Assembly (NCBI RefSeq): GCF_002018875.1
Contig: NZ_MVOL01000005.1
Coordinates: forward strand, 310,001 to 374,000
Reading direction: 5' to 3'
DNA from: Pseudomonas sp. MF4836
Lineage (GTDB): Bacteria > Pseudomonadota > Gammaproteobacteria > Pseudomonadales > Pseudomonadaceae
DNA length: 64,000 nucleotides
Shown here: piece by piece, positions 17,277 through 29,566 of the stretch
Position numbering within the stretch: the stretch's first letter is position 1
Layout of the letters: every line of letters starts with the position of its first letter
The notes under the pieces: model-generated
Database searches by the model: none
What the model was told of the DNA's origin: nothing
What the model saw: only the letters and a program-made list of their open reading frames with translations
Translations under genes and position numbers: made by a program

Positions 17277-19520
17277 TCATGGGGTCCGGTTGCGGCGGGT
17301 TTCGATGATGTTCGGCAGCTGGGAAATCCGCCCCAGCAACCGCCCCAGCGCGTCCAACCCCGGGATCTCGATGGTCAGGGACATCAACGCCGTGTTGTCC
17401 TCTTTGTTCGAGCGGGTGTTGACCGCCAGCACGTTGATCCGCTCGTTGAGCAGCACCTGGGAAACATCGCGCAGCAACCCGGAGCGGTCGTAGGCGCGGA
17501 TGATGATGTCGACCGGGTAGGTCAACACCGGTACCGGGCCCCAACTGACCTGGATGATCCGCTCCGGCTCGCGCCCGGACAGTTGCAGCACCGAGGCGCA
17601 ATCCTGGCGGTGAATGCTCACCCCCCGGCCCTGGGTGATGTAACCGACGATCGCATCCCCGGGCAGCGGCTGGCAGCAGCCGGCCATCTGGGTCATCAGG
17701 TTGCCCACGCCCTGGATCTGGATATCGCCGCGCTTGCCCGGCTTGTAGCCAGTGGCCTTGCGTGGAATCAGCTCCAGTTGCTCGTTGCCGCGTTCCGGCT
17801 CCACCAGTTGCTGGGCCAGGTTGACCAGTTGCGCCAGGCGCAGGTCGCCAGCCCCGAGAGCAGCAAACATGTCCTCGGCGATTTTCATGTTGGCCTTTTC
17901 GGCCAGCTTGTCGAAATCCACCTGGGGCAGGTCGAGGCGATTGAGCTCACGCTCGAGCAAGGTCTTGCCGGCGGCGACGTTCTGATCGCGAGCCTGCAAC
18001 TTGAACCAGTGCACGATCTTCGCCCGTGCCCGGGACGTGGTCACGTAGCCCAGGTTCGGGTTCAGCCAGTCGCGACTCGGCGTACCGTGCTTGCTGGTGA
18101 TGATCTCCACCTGCTCGCCGGTCTGCAGGCTGTAGTTGAGCGGAACGATACGCCCGTTGATCTTCGCACCGCGGCAGTTATGGCCGATTTCGGTGTGTAC
18201 CCGGTAGGCGAAGTCCAGCGGCGTCGCACCTTTGGGCAGGTCGATGGCGTGACCGTCCGGGGTGAAGATGTACACCCGGTCCGGCTCGATATCGACCCGC
18301 AGCTGCTCGGCCAGGCCGCCGATATCACCCAATTCTTCATGCCATTCGAGCACCTGGCGCAGCCAGGAAATCTTCTCTTCGTAATGGTTCGAGCCGGATT
18401 TGACGTCAGTGCCCTTGTAGCGCCAGTGTGCGCAGACGCCCAGTTCCGCCTCCTCATGCATCGAGTGGGTGCGGATCTGCACTTCCAGCACCTTGCCCTC
18501 GGGCCCGATCACTGCGGTGTGCAGGGAGCGGTAGCCGTTTTCCTTGGGGTTGGCGATGTAGTCGTCGAACTCTTTGGGAATGTGCCGCCACAGGGTGTGG
18601 ACGATCCCCAGCGCGGTGTAGCAGTCGCGCATTTCCGGGACCAGCACCCGCACCGCACGCACGTCGTAGATCTGGCTGAACTCCAGACCCTTGCGCTGCA
18701 TTTTCCGCCAGATCGAATAGATGTGCTTGGCCCGGCCGCTGATGTCGGCATCGACGCCGGTGGCCTGCAATTCAATCTGCAACTGATTCATCACGTCAGA
18801 GATAAACCGCTCGCGATCCAGGCGCCGCTCGTGGAGCAGGGTCGCGATCTGCTTGTATTGCTCGGGCTCCAGGTAACGGAACGACAGGTCTTCGAGCTCC
18901 CACTTGATATGGCCGATACCGAGTCGGTGAGCCAGGGGGGCGTAGATATCGAAGACTTCGCGGGCAACCCGGTTGCGTTTTTCATCGTCGGCGGTTTTTA
19001 CCGCACGAATCGCACAGGTGCGTTCGGCCAGCTTGATCAGGGCCACGCGCACGTCGTCGACCATGGCCACCAGCATCTTGCGCAGGTTCTCGACCTGCGC
19101 CTGGGTGCCTAGCACCAGGGACTGGCGCGGGCTCAGGCTGGCGCTGATCGCCGCCATGCGCAGCACGCCGTCAATCAGCTTGGCCACGACCGTGCCGAAG
19201 CGCTGACTGACCGCAGGCAACTGGATCTGGCCTTCGCGGACGCCACGATAAAGTATCGCCGCCACCAGCGAATCCTGGTCCAGCTTGAGGTCGGCGAGGA
19301 TCTCGGCGATCTCAAGGCCGGTGCGAAAACTCGAGGTGCCTTCGGCCCACAGGTTCTTCGCCGCATTGTGTTGTTGCTCGGCCTCGCGAGCGTACTCGCA
19401 GGCTTCTTTCAAGGCTTCACGGTCAAGTGCCAGATCGACGCTGACCGCATGATCGAGCCATGCCTCGAGATTGATACTGCCGTCGGTGTTGATCGGCTGG
19501 TGCGCTCTCACCTGTACCAT
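17277..19520 (-). CDS. relA: GTP pyrophosphokinase RelA (ppGpp synthetase I)
   Basis: RelA makes (p)ppGpp from GTP/GDP and ATP on ribosomes carrying uncharged tRNA. The 747-aa protein has the N-terminal pseudo-hydrolase region (LVAAILYRGVREGQIQLPAV, where the HD pair of bifunctional SpoT enzymes is absent). It then has the synthetase domain with YSIWRKMQRKGLEFSQIYDV, VRVLVPEMRDCYTALGIVH and ENGYRSLHTAVIGPEGK, the TGS domain near residue 405 (VYIFTPDGHAIDLPKGATPL), and a C-terminal ACT domain near 670-740. This points to a synthetase-only RelA. It is the first of relA-mazG-DUF2058. Confidence 0.97.
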   Translation of the reverse strand: MVQVRAHQPINTDGSINLEAWLDHAVSVDLALDREALKEACEYAREAEQQHNAAKNLWAEGTSSFRTGLEIAEILADLKLDQDSLVAAILYRGVREGQIQLPAVSQRFGTVVAKLIDGVLRMAAISASLSPRQSLVLGTQAQVENLRKMLVAMVDDVRVALIKLAERTCAIRAVKTADDEKRNRVAREVFDIYAPLAHRLGIGHIKWELEDLSFRYLEPEQYKQIATLLHERRLDRERFISDVMNQLQIELQATGVDADISGRAKHIYSIWRKMQRKGLEFSQIYDVRAVRVLVPEMRDCYTALGIVHTLWRHIPKEFDDYIANPKENGYRSLHTAVIGPEGKVLEVQIRTHSMHEEAELGVCAHWRYKGTDVKSGSNHYEEKISWLRQVLEWHEELGDIGGLAEQLRVDIEPDRVYIFTPDGHAIDLPKGATPLDFAYRVHTEIGHNCRGAKINGRIVPLNYSLQTGEQVEIITSKHGTPSRDWLNPNLGYVTTSRARAKIVHWFKLQARDQNVAAGKTLLERELNRLDLPQVDFDKLAEKANMKIAEDMFAALGAGDLRLAQLVNLAQQLVEPERGNEQLELIPRKATGYKPGKRGDIQIQGVGNLMTQMAGCCQPLPGDAIVGYITQGRGVSIHRQDCASVLQLSGREPERIIQVSWGPVPVLTYPVDIIIRAYDRSGLLRDVSQVLLNERINVLAVNTRSNKEDNTALMSLTIEIPGLDALGRLLGRISQLPNIIETRRNRTP

Positions 19521-19640
19521 CTTGCTTTACCTTCCCTACGACGCACATTCAATGCGTCAAATCGCTGACCTTAGGTGCCAGGGCCTGCTCGCAGGGCCAG
19601 CGAGCGGTGCCTGGCGGCCAGTCGGATTAGACGAGCCATC

Positions 19641-20993
19641 CTAGCTCGCTTCAAATAACGCCATGGCTTCGACATGCGCCGTCTGAGGAAACATATCGAG
19701 GATCCCGGCACGTTTTAACCGATAGCCCTGTTTGACCAATTCGACCGTGTCACGCGCCAAAGTTGCAGGGTTGCATGACACATAGACCAACCGTTGGGCG
19801 CCGAGGCTCGCAAGCTTGCGGACTACCTCGAAAGCACCGTCACGGGGTGGGTCCAAGAGTACCGCAGAAAAGCCCTCTTCCGCCCACTCGACAGCACCCA
19901 GAGGCTGCGATAAATCGGCCTGAAAAAACTGCGTGTTATGCAAATTGTTGCTGGCTGCGTTTTCAGCCGCGCGAGCCACCATGCTCGCCACGCCTTCAAC
20001 CGCCACCACCTGGCGAACCTGCTGCGCCAGGGGCAAGGCAAAATTGCCCAGGCCGCAGAACAGGTCTAGGACCCGCTCATCAGCCTTCGGTGCCAGCCAC
20101 TCCAGAGCCTGGGCCACCATCGCTTCGTTGACGCCGGCATTGACCTGGACGAAGTCCCCTGGTCGATACGCCAGGTGCAAATTCCAGGATTCCAGGCGAA
20201 AGCCCAGTGCCTGATTCGGCTCCAGGGGCTGTGGATCGCCTTCGCCATGCAGCCACAACTGGGCATCATGGAAGGTGCAGAATTCCTTGAGAATGCTCAG
20301 GTCAGCCTCGGACAACGGCGCCATGTGCCGCAGCAGCACGGCAATCGCCGAGCCGCTGAACAGCTCCACGTGCCCCAGGGCCTGAGGCTTGCTCAAGCGC
20401 TGCAACATGGCCGGCAAGCGGCTCATGATCGGTTGCAAGGGCTGTACCAGCACTGGGCACTCGCTGATGGCAACGATGTCCTGGCTGCCGGCGGCACGGA
20501 AACCCACTTCAAGTTTTTTCGCCTTGGCATCCCAGCGCACGGCGATCCGCGCGCGACGCCGATAGCCAAACTCGGGACCGCTCAGCGGCGCCGCCCATTC
20601 ATCGGGCTGCACGCCGGCAACCCGCGACAATTGTTCGGCGAGCATGCGCTGTTTCAGGGCCAGTTGTTCGTCGTGGGGCAGATGCTGGACACTGCAACCG
20701 CCGCAGCGGCCGGCATGGGCGCACGGCATCGGCCGACGCAGCTCGCTGGCCTGGAACACACGCTCGGTGCGCGCTTCTACGACCTTGCCGTGAGCACCCA
20801 GCACCCGCGCCTCGACCTCCTCCCCCGCCAGCGCCCCGGTGACAAACCAGGTGCGTCCGTCGAGAAAGGCAATCCCCCGGCCGTCATTGGCCAGGCGCTC
20901 GATGCTCAGGCGCTGCTTTTTACCGGTCGGTATCTGTGGGGCCCGGCTACCGCCCGTGGGCTGGAAGCGCAGGCCTCTCTCGTGCTTGGCCAT
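19641..20993 (-). CDS. rlmD: 23S rRNA (uracil(1939)-C(5))-methyltransferase RlmD
   Basis: RlmD (RumA) makes m5U1939 in 23S rRNA with SAM. The 450-aa protein has an N-terminal TRAM domain ([21 protein letters not shown]), an iron-sulfur cysteine cluster [15 protein letters not shown] near residue 92, a SAM-binding motif [17 protein letters not shown] near residue 307, LLDPPRDGA, and the catalytic segment [14 protein letters not shown] near residue 405 carrying the nucleophilic cysteine. Its ATG overlaps the stop of cysM (TGATG), so it is translationally coupled to it. Confidence 0.96.
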   Translation of the reverse strand: MAKHERGLRFQPTGGSRAPQIPTGKKQRLSIERLANDGRGIAFLDGRTWFVTGALAGEEVEARVLGAHGKVVEARTERVFQASELRRPMPCAHAGRCGGCSVQHLPHDEQLALKQRMLAEQLSRVAGVQPDEWAAPLSGPEFGYRRRARIAVRWDAKAKKLEVGFRAAGSQDIVAISECPVLVQPLQPIMSRLPAMLQRLSKPQALGHVELFSGSAIAVLLRHMAPLSEADLSILKEFCTFHDAQLWLHGEGDPQPLEPNQALGFRLESWNLHLAYRPGDFVQVNAGVNEAMVAQALEWLAPKADERVLDLFCGLGNFALPLAQQVRQVVAVEGVASMVARAAENAASNNLHNTQFFQADLSQPLGAVEWAEEGFSAVLLDPPRDGAFEVVRKLASLGAQRLVYVSCNPATLARDTVELVKQGYRLKRAGILDMFPQTAHVEAMALFEAS

Positions 20994-21895
20994 CAGTTGG
21001 GCGCATCGAAGATGCCGGTCGACAGGTAACGATCGCCACGGTCACAAATGATCGCGACCATCACCGCGTTTTCCACTTCCCGGGACAGGCGCAGCATCGC
21101 CGCCACCGCACCGCCTGAAGAGACGCCACAGAAAATGCCCTCTTCACGGGCCAGGCGCCGGGTTACGTCTTCGGCTTCGCTCTGGGCCATGTCGACGATG
21201 CGGTCGACGCGGCTGGCCTGGTAGATCTTCGGCAGGTATTCCTCGGGCCAGCGGCGAATGCCGGGGATGGCCGAGCCTTCCATCGGCTGCAGGCCGATGA
21301 TCTGCACATTGGGGTTCTGTTCTTTCAGGTAGCGCGAGGTGCCCATGATGGTACCGGTGGTCCCCATGGAGCTGATGAAGTGGGTGATCCCGCCCTCGGT
21401 CTGACGCCAGATTTCCGGGCCGGTGCCGGTGTAATGCGCCTCGGGGTTGTCGCCGTTGGCGAACTGGTCGAGCACCTTGCCACGGCCTTCGGCCTGCATC
21501 CGCTCAGCGAGATCGCGCGCGCCTTCCATGCCCTCTTCCTGGCTGACCAGGATCAACTCGGCACCGTAGGCTGTCATCGCGGCCTTGCGCTCGGCACTGG
21601 AGTTGTCGGGCATGATCAGGATCATTTTGTAACCCTTGATCGCCGCTGCCATGGCCAGGGCAATCCCGGTGTTGCCGGAGGTCGCCTCGATCAGGGTGTC
21701 GCCCGAGTGGATCTGCCCACGCAACTCGGCGCGAGTGATCATCGACAGCGCCGGACGGTCCTTGACCGAGCCGGCCGGGTTATTACCCTCAAGCTTGAGC
21801 AGCAGGGTGTTGCTGGTGGCTCCGGGCAGGCGCTGCAGGCGCACCAGCGGGGTGTTGCCGACGCAATCGGCGATGGTTGGGTACTGCAAGGTCAT
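20993..21895 (-). CDS. cysM: Cysteine synthase B CysM
   Basis: CysM makes cysteine from O-acetylserine and sulfide or thiosulfate with PLP. The 300-aa protein has [16 protein letters not shown] near residue 8, the PLP lysine in [16 protein letters not shown] near residue 36, [20 protein letters not shown] near residue 66, the phosphate-binding [14 protein letters not shown], and [14 protein letters not shown]. The sequence [10 protein letters not shown] is characteristic of CysM rather than CysK. Start ATG 21895 gives the family length; an open frame 66 bases upstream lacks support. It precedes rlmD, as in P. aeruginosa. Confidence 0.96.
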   Translation of the reverse strand: MTLQYPTIADCVGNTPLVRLQRLPGATSNTLLLKLEGNNPAGSVKDRPALSMITRAELRGQIHSGDTLIEATSGNTGIALAMAAAIKGYKMILIMPDNSSAERKAAMTAYGAELILVSQEEGMEGARDLAERMQAEGRGKVLDQFANGDNPEAHYTGTGPEIWRQTEGGITHFISSMGTTGTIMGTSRYLKEQNPNVQIIGLQPMEGSAIPGIRRWPEEYLPKIYQASRVDRIVDMAQSEAEDVTRRLAREEGIFCGVSSGGAVAAMLRLSREVENAVMVAIICDRGDRYLSTGIFDAPN

Positions 21896-21970
21896 GACGT
21901 ATTCGCAATCCAGACTGCGGGGGCGCCTATCATACCGGCAAACGTGCGCAGGCCATATCACGCAAAGTGC

Positions 21971-21999
21971 GGGGCTTATGGCTTAAAGGCATAAGCCCC
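21971..21999. terminator. Hairpin downstream of the sensor kinase gene
   Basis: A perfect 10-bp stem (GGGGCTTATG / CATAAGCCCC) with a 9-base loop lies 27 bases after the kinase stop at 22026 and upstream of cysM. No strong T-run follows on either strand, so termination is likely but not certain. Confidence 0.5.
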
Positions 22000-22025
22000 A
22001 CTCAGACCCATCGCGACCTTAGGGC

Positions 22026-23372
22026 TTATACGCTGGCAGCCAGCAGGCGCATGTGCAGGCGCAAGCCGCGCTCGGTGTTTTCCGCCCAGATCTGGCCGCC
22101 CTGGCGCTGCACCGCATTGCGCGCGATGCTCAGGCCCAGGCCGAAGCCACCGTTGCCAGGCCGCGAACCGTCGAGGCGGGTAAAGGGCGCGAAAATCCGC
22201 TCCAGGTCCGCTTCGTCCACCCCTCCTCCCTGATCTTCCAGCCACAGGTGCCAGTATTCCCCCTCGCGGCAGCCATCAAGGCTGACCACCGCACCGAACG
22301 GCGAATGGCGGATGGCATTGCGCAGGACATTTTCCAGGGCCTGGGCCAGGGTATTGAGGTTGCCGCGCACCCAGCACGCCGCCGTCAGTTCGCATTGCAA
22401 CTGCTGCGCCGACCAGCCACTTTCAAAGCAGGCATTTTCCGTGAGCATTTCCCACAGCGCCTGCACCTGGATTTCCTCCGCCGCCAGGGGCGCGCGCTCG
22501 GTGTCGAGCCAGGCCAGTTGCAGGCTGTCTTCCACCAAGCGCTGCATGCCGTCGACTTCCCGAGACAAACGTTCGCGCAGAGCGGCCAGGCTGTGTTCGC
22601 TGTCGCACGCCACGCGCAGGCGACTCAGCGGCGTGCGCAGTTCATGGGAAAGGTCGCGCAGCAGTTGTTGCTGGAGGGACACGGTGCCTTGCAGGCGCTC
22701 GGACATTTGATCGAAGGCCCGGCCCAGTTCGCCCAATTCATCCTGGCGGCTGGTGGTCTGGCTGGAGACGCGTGCATTCAATTGATCGGCGTTCCAGGCG
22801 TTGGCCTGTTCCCGCAACTGGTTCAGGGGCACCACCAGCAACCGGTACAGACCGACGCACAGCAACAGGGTGAACAAACCGGGGATCACGCCATTGGTCA
22901 GCACCCGCCACAGCAACCGGTACTGCCCGGGCATGAAACGCTGCGGCAACTCGATCACCAGGCTGCCGGCATCCGGGTCGCTGGGAAAGGGAATCCGCAA
23001 CCAGGGCAAGCCACGGGTGTGCAGGCTCACCGGCCAATCAAGGCCGCGCAGAAAGGTCAGGCGCTGGTTTTCCCGGGTGCTCAGGGGCTTGCTGCTCAGT
23101 GACTGCAAGTCCTCGCCTATGACCCCGATCCAGGTCGATTCACGCGTGCCCATGTCCTGCAGCCAGGCATCGACCCCTTCGTTCTGCCCCTGGGCCCAGG
23201 CCTGTTCGGCCTGGGCGGCGTACTCCAGCAAGGTGCTGCGCGCCTCATGGGAGAGGAACAGGTTCTTCTGTTCCATGTAGCGGCCCCAGGACCAACTGAG
23301 CCAGATCATCAGCAGGCAGAAGGCAACCAACAACAACGCCAATTTCCAGAACAGTGAGTGCCGACCCGGCAC
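22026..23372 (-). CDS. Two-component sensor histidine kinase (PirS-position)
   Basis: The roughly 448-aa inner-membrane kinase has TM1 near residues 8-27 (LALLLVAFCLLMIWLSWSWG), a periplasmic domain of about 130 residues, TM2 near 168-187 (VIPGLFTLLLCVGLYRLLVV), a HAMP, the phosphorylation motif DLSHELRTPLSRLR, and an HATPase with NVLRNAIRHS, EDQGGGV and FGLGLSIARNAV. I prefer the GTG at 23372: AGGTGG lies 6 bases upstream and it starts one base after the response regulator stop; ATG 23387 is the alternative. Position between gacS and cysM matches PirS of P. aeruginosa, but no siderophore receptor gene is present here. The signal is unknown. Confidence 0.88.
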   Translation of the reverse strand: MPGRHSLFWKLALLLVAFCLLMIWLSWSWGRYMEQKNLFLSHEARSTLLEYAAQAEQAWAQGQNEGVDAWLQDMGTRESTWIGVIGEDLQSLSSKPLSTRENQRLTFLRGLDWPVSLHTRGLPWLRIPFPSDPDAGSLVIELPQRFMPGQYRLLWRVLTNGVIPGLFTLLLCVGLYRLLVVPLNQLREQANAWNADQLNARVSSQTTSRQDELGELGRAFDQMSERLQGTVSLQQQLLRDLSHELRTPLSRLRVACDSEHSLAALRERLSREVDGMQRLVEDSLQLAWLDTERAPLAAEEIQVQALWEMLTENACFESGWSAQQLQCELTAACWVRGNLNTLAQALENVLRNAIRHSPFGAVVSLDGCREGEYWHLWLEDQGGGVDEADLERIFAPFTRLDGSRPGNGGFGLGLSIARNAVQRQGGQIWAENTERGLRLHMRLLAASV

Positions 23373-23373
23373 G

Positions 23374-24096
23374 TCAGACCACCTCATCGACGGCACTCAG
23401 TACATAGCCCTTGCCCCAGACCGTGCGCACCTCGCGCTCGGCGTAGCCGATGGCCTTGAGCTTGCGGCGGATCTGGCTGACATGCATGTCCAGGCTGCGG
23501 TCATGGGGGGCATAACCGCGCTGCAGGACATGCTGATAAAGGAAGGCTTTGCTGAGGACTTCATCGGCGCTGCGGTTCAAGGTCTCCAGCAGCCGGTACT
23601 CGCTGCGGGTAAACCCGGCCCATTGCTGGCCAAAATACACATCGCACAGTTCATCGTCGAAACGCAGGCTGTGACTGTCGCGGTTCAAAGGAATAGCCAC
23701 CGGACGCCGGTCGAGGGCCACGCGTCGCAGGATGGCTTCGATGCGCACCCGCAACTCGGCCATGCTGAACGGCTTGGGCAGGTAGTCGTCAGCCCCCAGG
23801 CGAAAGCCACTGATGCGATCGGCCTCGGCGCCCAGGGCCGACATCAGCACCACGGGTGTCGAGTGGCTCTGGCGCAGATGGGTCAGCACCGACAAGCCGT
23901 CCATGCCGGGCAGCAGAATATCCATCAACACCACGTCAAATGAACGCTCGCGCGCCATCTCCAGGCCTTCCCAGCCATTCTGGCACCAGGTCACCTCGAA
24001 ACCGGAACGGCCCAATTGCTCGTGCACATAAGCGCCGAGCACAAGATCATCTTCAATCGCCAGGATGCGCGGATGGCCAACAGATACGGGAGTCAT
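23374..24096 (-). CDS. OmpR-family response regulator (PirR-position)
   Basis: The roughly 240-aa protein has a receiver domain (RILAIEDDLVLGAYVHEQL with the acidic pair, VVLMDILLPGMDGLSVLTHL with the phospho-aspartate, the LMSALGAEADRISGF switch, and DYLPKPFSMAELRVRI with the conserved lysine). A winged-helix DNA-binding domain ends YAPHDRSLDMHVSQIRRKL and VWGKGYVLSA. The start is uncertain: ATG 24096 (MTPVSVGHPR) fits the family best, ATG 24123 is possible; neither has a strong ribosome-binding site. It is divergent from gacS and one base ahead of its partner kinase. Synteny suggests PirR, but targets cannot be inferred. Confidence 0.88.
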   Translation of the reverse strand: MTPVSVGHPRILAIEDDLVLGAYVHEQLGRSGFEVTWCQNGWEGLEMARERSFDVVLMDILLPGMDGLSVLTHLRQSHSTPVVLMSALGAEADRISGFRLGADDYLPKPFSMAELRVRIEAILRRVALDRRPVAIPLNRDSHSLRFDDELCDVYFGQQWAGFTRSEYRLLETLNRSADEVLSKAFLYQHVLQRGYAPHDRSLDMHVSQIRRKLKAIGYAEREVRTVWGKGYVLSAVDEVV

Positions 24097-24313
24097 TAGC
24101 TTCTGCAAGTAATTCTCAATCATGCAATTATTCAAGATTGCCCGACCACGAGCAACCAATGCCTGGATTCGGGCCCGATAAACGCCCAACGGTTGTTTCG
24201 GGCCCTGCGCAATTTGCCAAGATCGCTGACTCGCAAATCGCTACACTGCGCGAGTGGCGCCTCACGGAAGTGCGCGTCGTTCATTCAAAACAACAGGTTG
24301 GCAGGAGAGTCAG

Positions 24314-27067
<2,754 letters not shown>

Positions 27068-27133
27068 CCCAAGGCAATGCCCGGCTCGCCCCGAGCCGCC
27101 ATGCTGTGCCACCCCTTTAATCAGGATCACTCC

Positions 27134-28123
27134 ATGCGCACGATTCTCTTCAGCAGCCAGACCTACGATCGCGACAGCTTCCTGGGCGCCGACCTGCCAC
27201 CGGGCATCGAGCTGCAATTCCAGCCCGCCAGGCTAAGTCTGGATACCGTGGCCCTGGCCGAACAGCATGAAGTGGTCTGTCCCTTTATCAACGATGACCT
27301 GAGCGCACCGGTGCTGGAACAACTGGCGGCTGGCGGCACACGCCTGATCGCCCTGCGCTCGGCCGGTTACAACCACGTCGACCTGGTGGCAGCCAAGCGC
27401 CTGGGGCTGGCGGTGGTGCGGGTACCGGCCTACTCGCCCCATGCCGTGGCCGAACACGCGGTGGCGCTGATCCTGGCCCTGAACCGGCGCCTGCACCGCG
27501 CCTACAACCGCACCCGCGAGGGCGACTTCAGCCTGCACGGCCTGACCGGGTTCGACCTGGTGGGCAAGACTGTCGGCGTGGTCGGCACCGGCCAGATCGG
27601 CGCGACGTTCGCCAGGATCATGGCCGGGTTCGGGTGCCAACTGCTGGCCTATGATCCCTACCCCAACCCGCAGGTCGAAGCCCTCGGCGCCCGCTATATG
27701 GAGCTGCCGCAGTTGCTGGCCGAATCGCAGATCATCAGCCTGCACTGCCCGCTCACGGCCGACAGCAAGTACCTGATCAACAGCCGCAGCCTGGCGCACA
27801 TGCAACCCGGCGCCATGCTGATCAACACCGGCCGTGGTGGCCTGGTGGATACCCCGGCGCTGATCGACGCCCTGAAAAACGGCCAGTTGGGCTACCTGGG
27901 GCTGGATGTCTATGAAGAGGAGGCCCAGCTGTTTTTCGAGGACCGTTCCGACCTGCCGCTGCAGGATGATGTGCTGGCACGGCTGTTGACCTTTCCCAAC
28001 GTGATCATCACCGCCCACCAGGCGTTTCTGACCCGCGAGGCATTGGGCGCGATTGCCGACACCACCCTGCACAACATCGCCGCCTGGGCCGCCGGCACCC
28101 CGCAGAACCTGGTACAGAACTGA
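27134..28123 (+). CDS. ldhA: D-lactate dehydrogenase LdhA (fermentative type)
   Basis: The 329-aa NAD-dependent 2-hydroxyacid dehydrogenase reduces pyruvate to D-lactate. It starts MRTILFSSQTYDRDSF and shows LRSAGYNHVDLVAAKRLG, VVRVPAYSPHAVAEHAV near residue 96, the Rossmann motif VGVVGTGQIGATFARIM near residue 147, SLHCPLTADSKYLIN near residue 205 and NTGRGGLVDTPAL carrying the active-site arginine. LGLDVYEEEAQLFFED and ITAHQAFLTREAL carry the catalytic glutamate and histidine. The upstream in-frame ATG at 27077 adds an implausible tail. In P. aeruginosa ldhA likewise follows gacS. Confidence 0.96.
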   Translation: MRTILFSSQTYDRDSFLGADLPPGIELQFQPARLSLDTVALAEQHEVVCPFINDDLSAPVLEQLAAGGTRLIALRSAGYNHVDLVAAKRLGLAVVRVPAYSPHAVAEHAVALILALNRRLHRAYNRTREGDFSLHGLTGFDLVGKTVGVVGTGQIGATFARIMAGFGCQLLAYDPYPNPQVEALGARYMELPQLLAESQIISLHCPLTADSKYLINSRSLAHMQPGAMLINTGRGGLVDTPALIDALKNGQLGYLGLDVYEEEAQLFFEDRSDLPLQDDVLARLLTFPNVIITAHQAFLTREALGAIADTTLHNIAAWAAGTPQNLVQN

Positions 28124-28201
28124 ATCGACGGACCGACGGTGGCGTGAAGGTCGGCTCGCTGCAAAGTCGCGTGCTAGCATAGCCGCCTACTTGGAGGACC
28201 C

Positions 28202-28639
28202 ATGGTCGAACACGATTTCCGCTACACCCTGATGAACCCGCAACACACCCTGATCGAGTGCCGCGCCCTGGTGCCGGGGCGGTATCAGGTCACTGGCAAC
28301 GGTGGCTCGATTCGCAACGATGACGTGTTAATCGTCACGCTCAAGGGCAGCAAGGACTTGTCCATGCGCCTGACCGTGGAAACCGTGCGCCACCTGATCA
28401 ACCCCCTCGGTCAGTGGGTCGCCGTCGCCCGAGGCCCGGTGTTCGGCGAATTGGCCATTCATCAGTGGCAAGTCAATTGCGACAGCTGCGCCAGCGAATT
28501 GAGCTTTGAGTTCGCGGTCGACGCCAAGCTCGGCAACAAGGCCGAGAAACCGGCCGCCAGTGCGCGCATCGCCGAACTGGGCTGGGTCAGCGAAGGTGAA
28601 AAGCATCGCTGCCCGAAATGCCAGCAGGCCGCGCAATGA
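28202..28639 (+). CDS. Hypothetical protein with C-terminal four-cysteine zinc ribbon
   Basis: This 145-aa soluble protein has an N-terminal beta-rich region (RYTLMNPQHTLIECRALVPG, then DDVLIVTLKGSKDLSMRL). Two CxxC knuckles follow in the C-terminal half, CDSC near residue 95 and CPKC near residue 138, about 43 residues apart, compatible with one zinc ribbon. I do not recognise a named family. GGAGG lies just before the ATG. Its stop overlaps the start of the next lipoprotein gene (ATGA at 28636-28639), so the two are translationally coupled. Neighbouring ldhA is 78 bases upstream. Confidence 0.82.
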   Translation: MVEHDFRYTLMNPQHTLIECRALVPGRYQVTGNGGSIRNDDVLIVTLKGSKDLSMRLTVETVRHLINPLGQWVAVARGPVFGELAIHQWQVNCDSCASELSFEFAVDAKLGNKAEKPAASARIAELGWVSEGEKHRCPKCQQAAQ

Positions 28640-29040
28640 AACGCCTGGCACTGAGCGCCGCAGTGGCCGCAGGGTTGCTGGGTTGCGCCGCCGAGCCGCT
28701 GAAACTCCAGCACGACCGCAGCTACGTCCTGGAATGGATTGGCGAGCGGCCATTGATCGACAACAGCCACCTGACCATCACCCTGGGTGAAGACGGTCGC
28801 GCCTACGGCAACGGCGGCTGCAACCACTGGTTCGCGCCTTATACCCTGGACGGCGACAAGCTCAGTTTCGGCAAGGTCGGCAACACCCGCAAACTCTGCG
28901 CGCCGGCGTTGATGGAGCAGGAGCGGCGCTTCCTGCAAGCGCTGGAAACCGTAGAGCGTTGGGATGTGTCGCCGATCGAGCAAGTGCGCTTCTGGCCGGC
29001 TGAAGGCAAACCGCTGCGCTTGTGGCTGGAAGAAGGCTGA
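28636..29040 (+). CDS. META domain (HslJ-like) lipoprotein
   Basis: The 134-aa product has a lipoprotein signal (MKRLALSAAVAAGLLGCAAE) and a META/HslJ domain: SYVLEWIGERPLIDNSHLTI, the hallmark RAYGNGGCNHWFAPYTLDG, FGKVGNTRKLCAPALMEQER and FLQALETVERWDV. META proteins such as HslJ are heat-induced envelope proteins linked to novobiocin resistance in E. coli; here the role is unknown. The start was set by the overlap with the previous stop. A REP-like inverted repeat follows directly. Confidence 0.87.
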   Translation: MKRLALSAAVAAGLLGCAAEPLKLQHDRSYVLEWIGERPLIDNSHLTITLGEDGRAYGNGGCNHWFAPYTLDGDKLSFGKVGNTRKLCAPALMEQERRFLQALETVERWDVSPIEQVRFWPAEGKPLRLWLEEG

Positions 29041-29043
29041 CTT

Positions 29044-29070
29044 GTAGCCGCAGCCTTCGGCAGCGGCTAC
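29044..29070. repeat. REP-like extragenic palindrome
   Basis: GTAGCCGC (29044-29051) and GCGGCTAC (29063-29070) form an inverted repeat around AGCCTTCGGCA. The sequence matches the GTAGCCGCTGCCG-type extragenic repeats common in P. fluorescens genomes; related units lie at 61024-61155. It sits between two convergent genes. Confidence 0.6.
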
Positions 29071-29101
29071 AGATGCCCTGCAGACGTTATCGGGCTACGG
29101 G

Positions 29102-29566
29102 TTACTGACCGCGCAGGGCTTGCAGCTTGGCGATAACACCCGCTGCGGTCTGCTCGCCCATCAGTTGTTCGCGCACCTTGCCCTTGTCGTCGATCAGGTA
29201 GGTCACCGGCAGCGCCTCGCTGCGCGGCAGGTCGAAGATCGGCGCCGGGTCCTGGGCCAGCACGGTGAACTTGATCCCCAGCTTGTCGCTGGCGGCTTTC
29301 AGTTCATCGCCCTGCACATTATCGAAATTGACCCCCAGTACACTCACCGGCTGCCCCTTGAGCTGCTCGGCCAGCGCATTCAGTTCGGGAATCTCGGTGC
29401 GGCACGGCCCACACCACTCAGCCCAGTAATTGAGCACCAGCCATTGTTTATCAATACGCTCACCCGCCACTTTCTGGCCATATTGGTCAACGCCGTAGTC
29501 GTTGCCGCAGCCGCCGAGCAACACCGTGGTGCAGAGTGCCAATGCCGCTGCCAGTCGCCTTGCCAT
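29102..29566 (-). CDS. TlpA-like thioredoxin-fold lipoprotein
   Basis: The 154-aa protein has a lipoprotein signal (ALCTTVLLGGCGNDYG) and a thioredoxin fold with the redox motif NYWAEWCGPCRTEIPELNAL near residue 47, VLGVNFDNVQGDEL, and a cis-proline region EALPVTYLIDDKGKV. It is likely a membrane-anchored periplasmic thiol-disulfide oxidoreductase of the TlpA/ResA type, maybe keeping cysteines reduced, but its client proteins are unknown. The start at 29566 is set by the signal peptide. It is divergent from arsC. Confidence 0.9.
   Translation of the reverse strand: MARRLAAALALCTTVLLGGCGNDYGVDQYGQKVAGERIDKQWLVLNYWAEWCGPCRTEIPELNALAEQLKGQPVSVLGVNFDNVQGDELKAASDKLGIKFTVLAQDPAPIFDLPRSEALPVTYLIDDKGKVREQLMGEQTAAGVIAKLQALRGQ

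Noticed and set aside
17139..19112. 657-codon ORF antisense to relA
   Set aside because: Shadow of relA; compositionally biased without family match.
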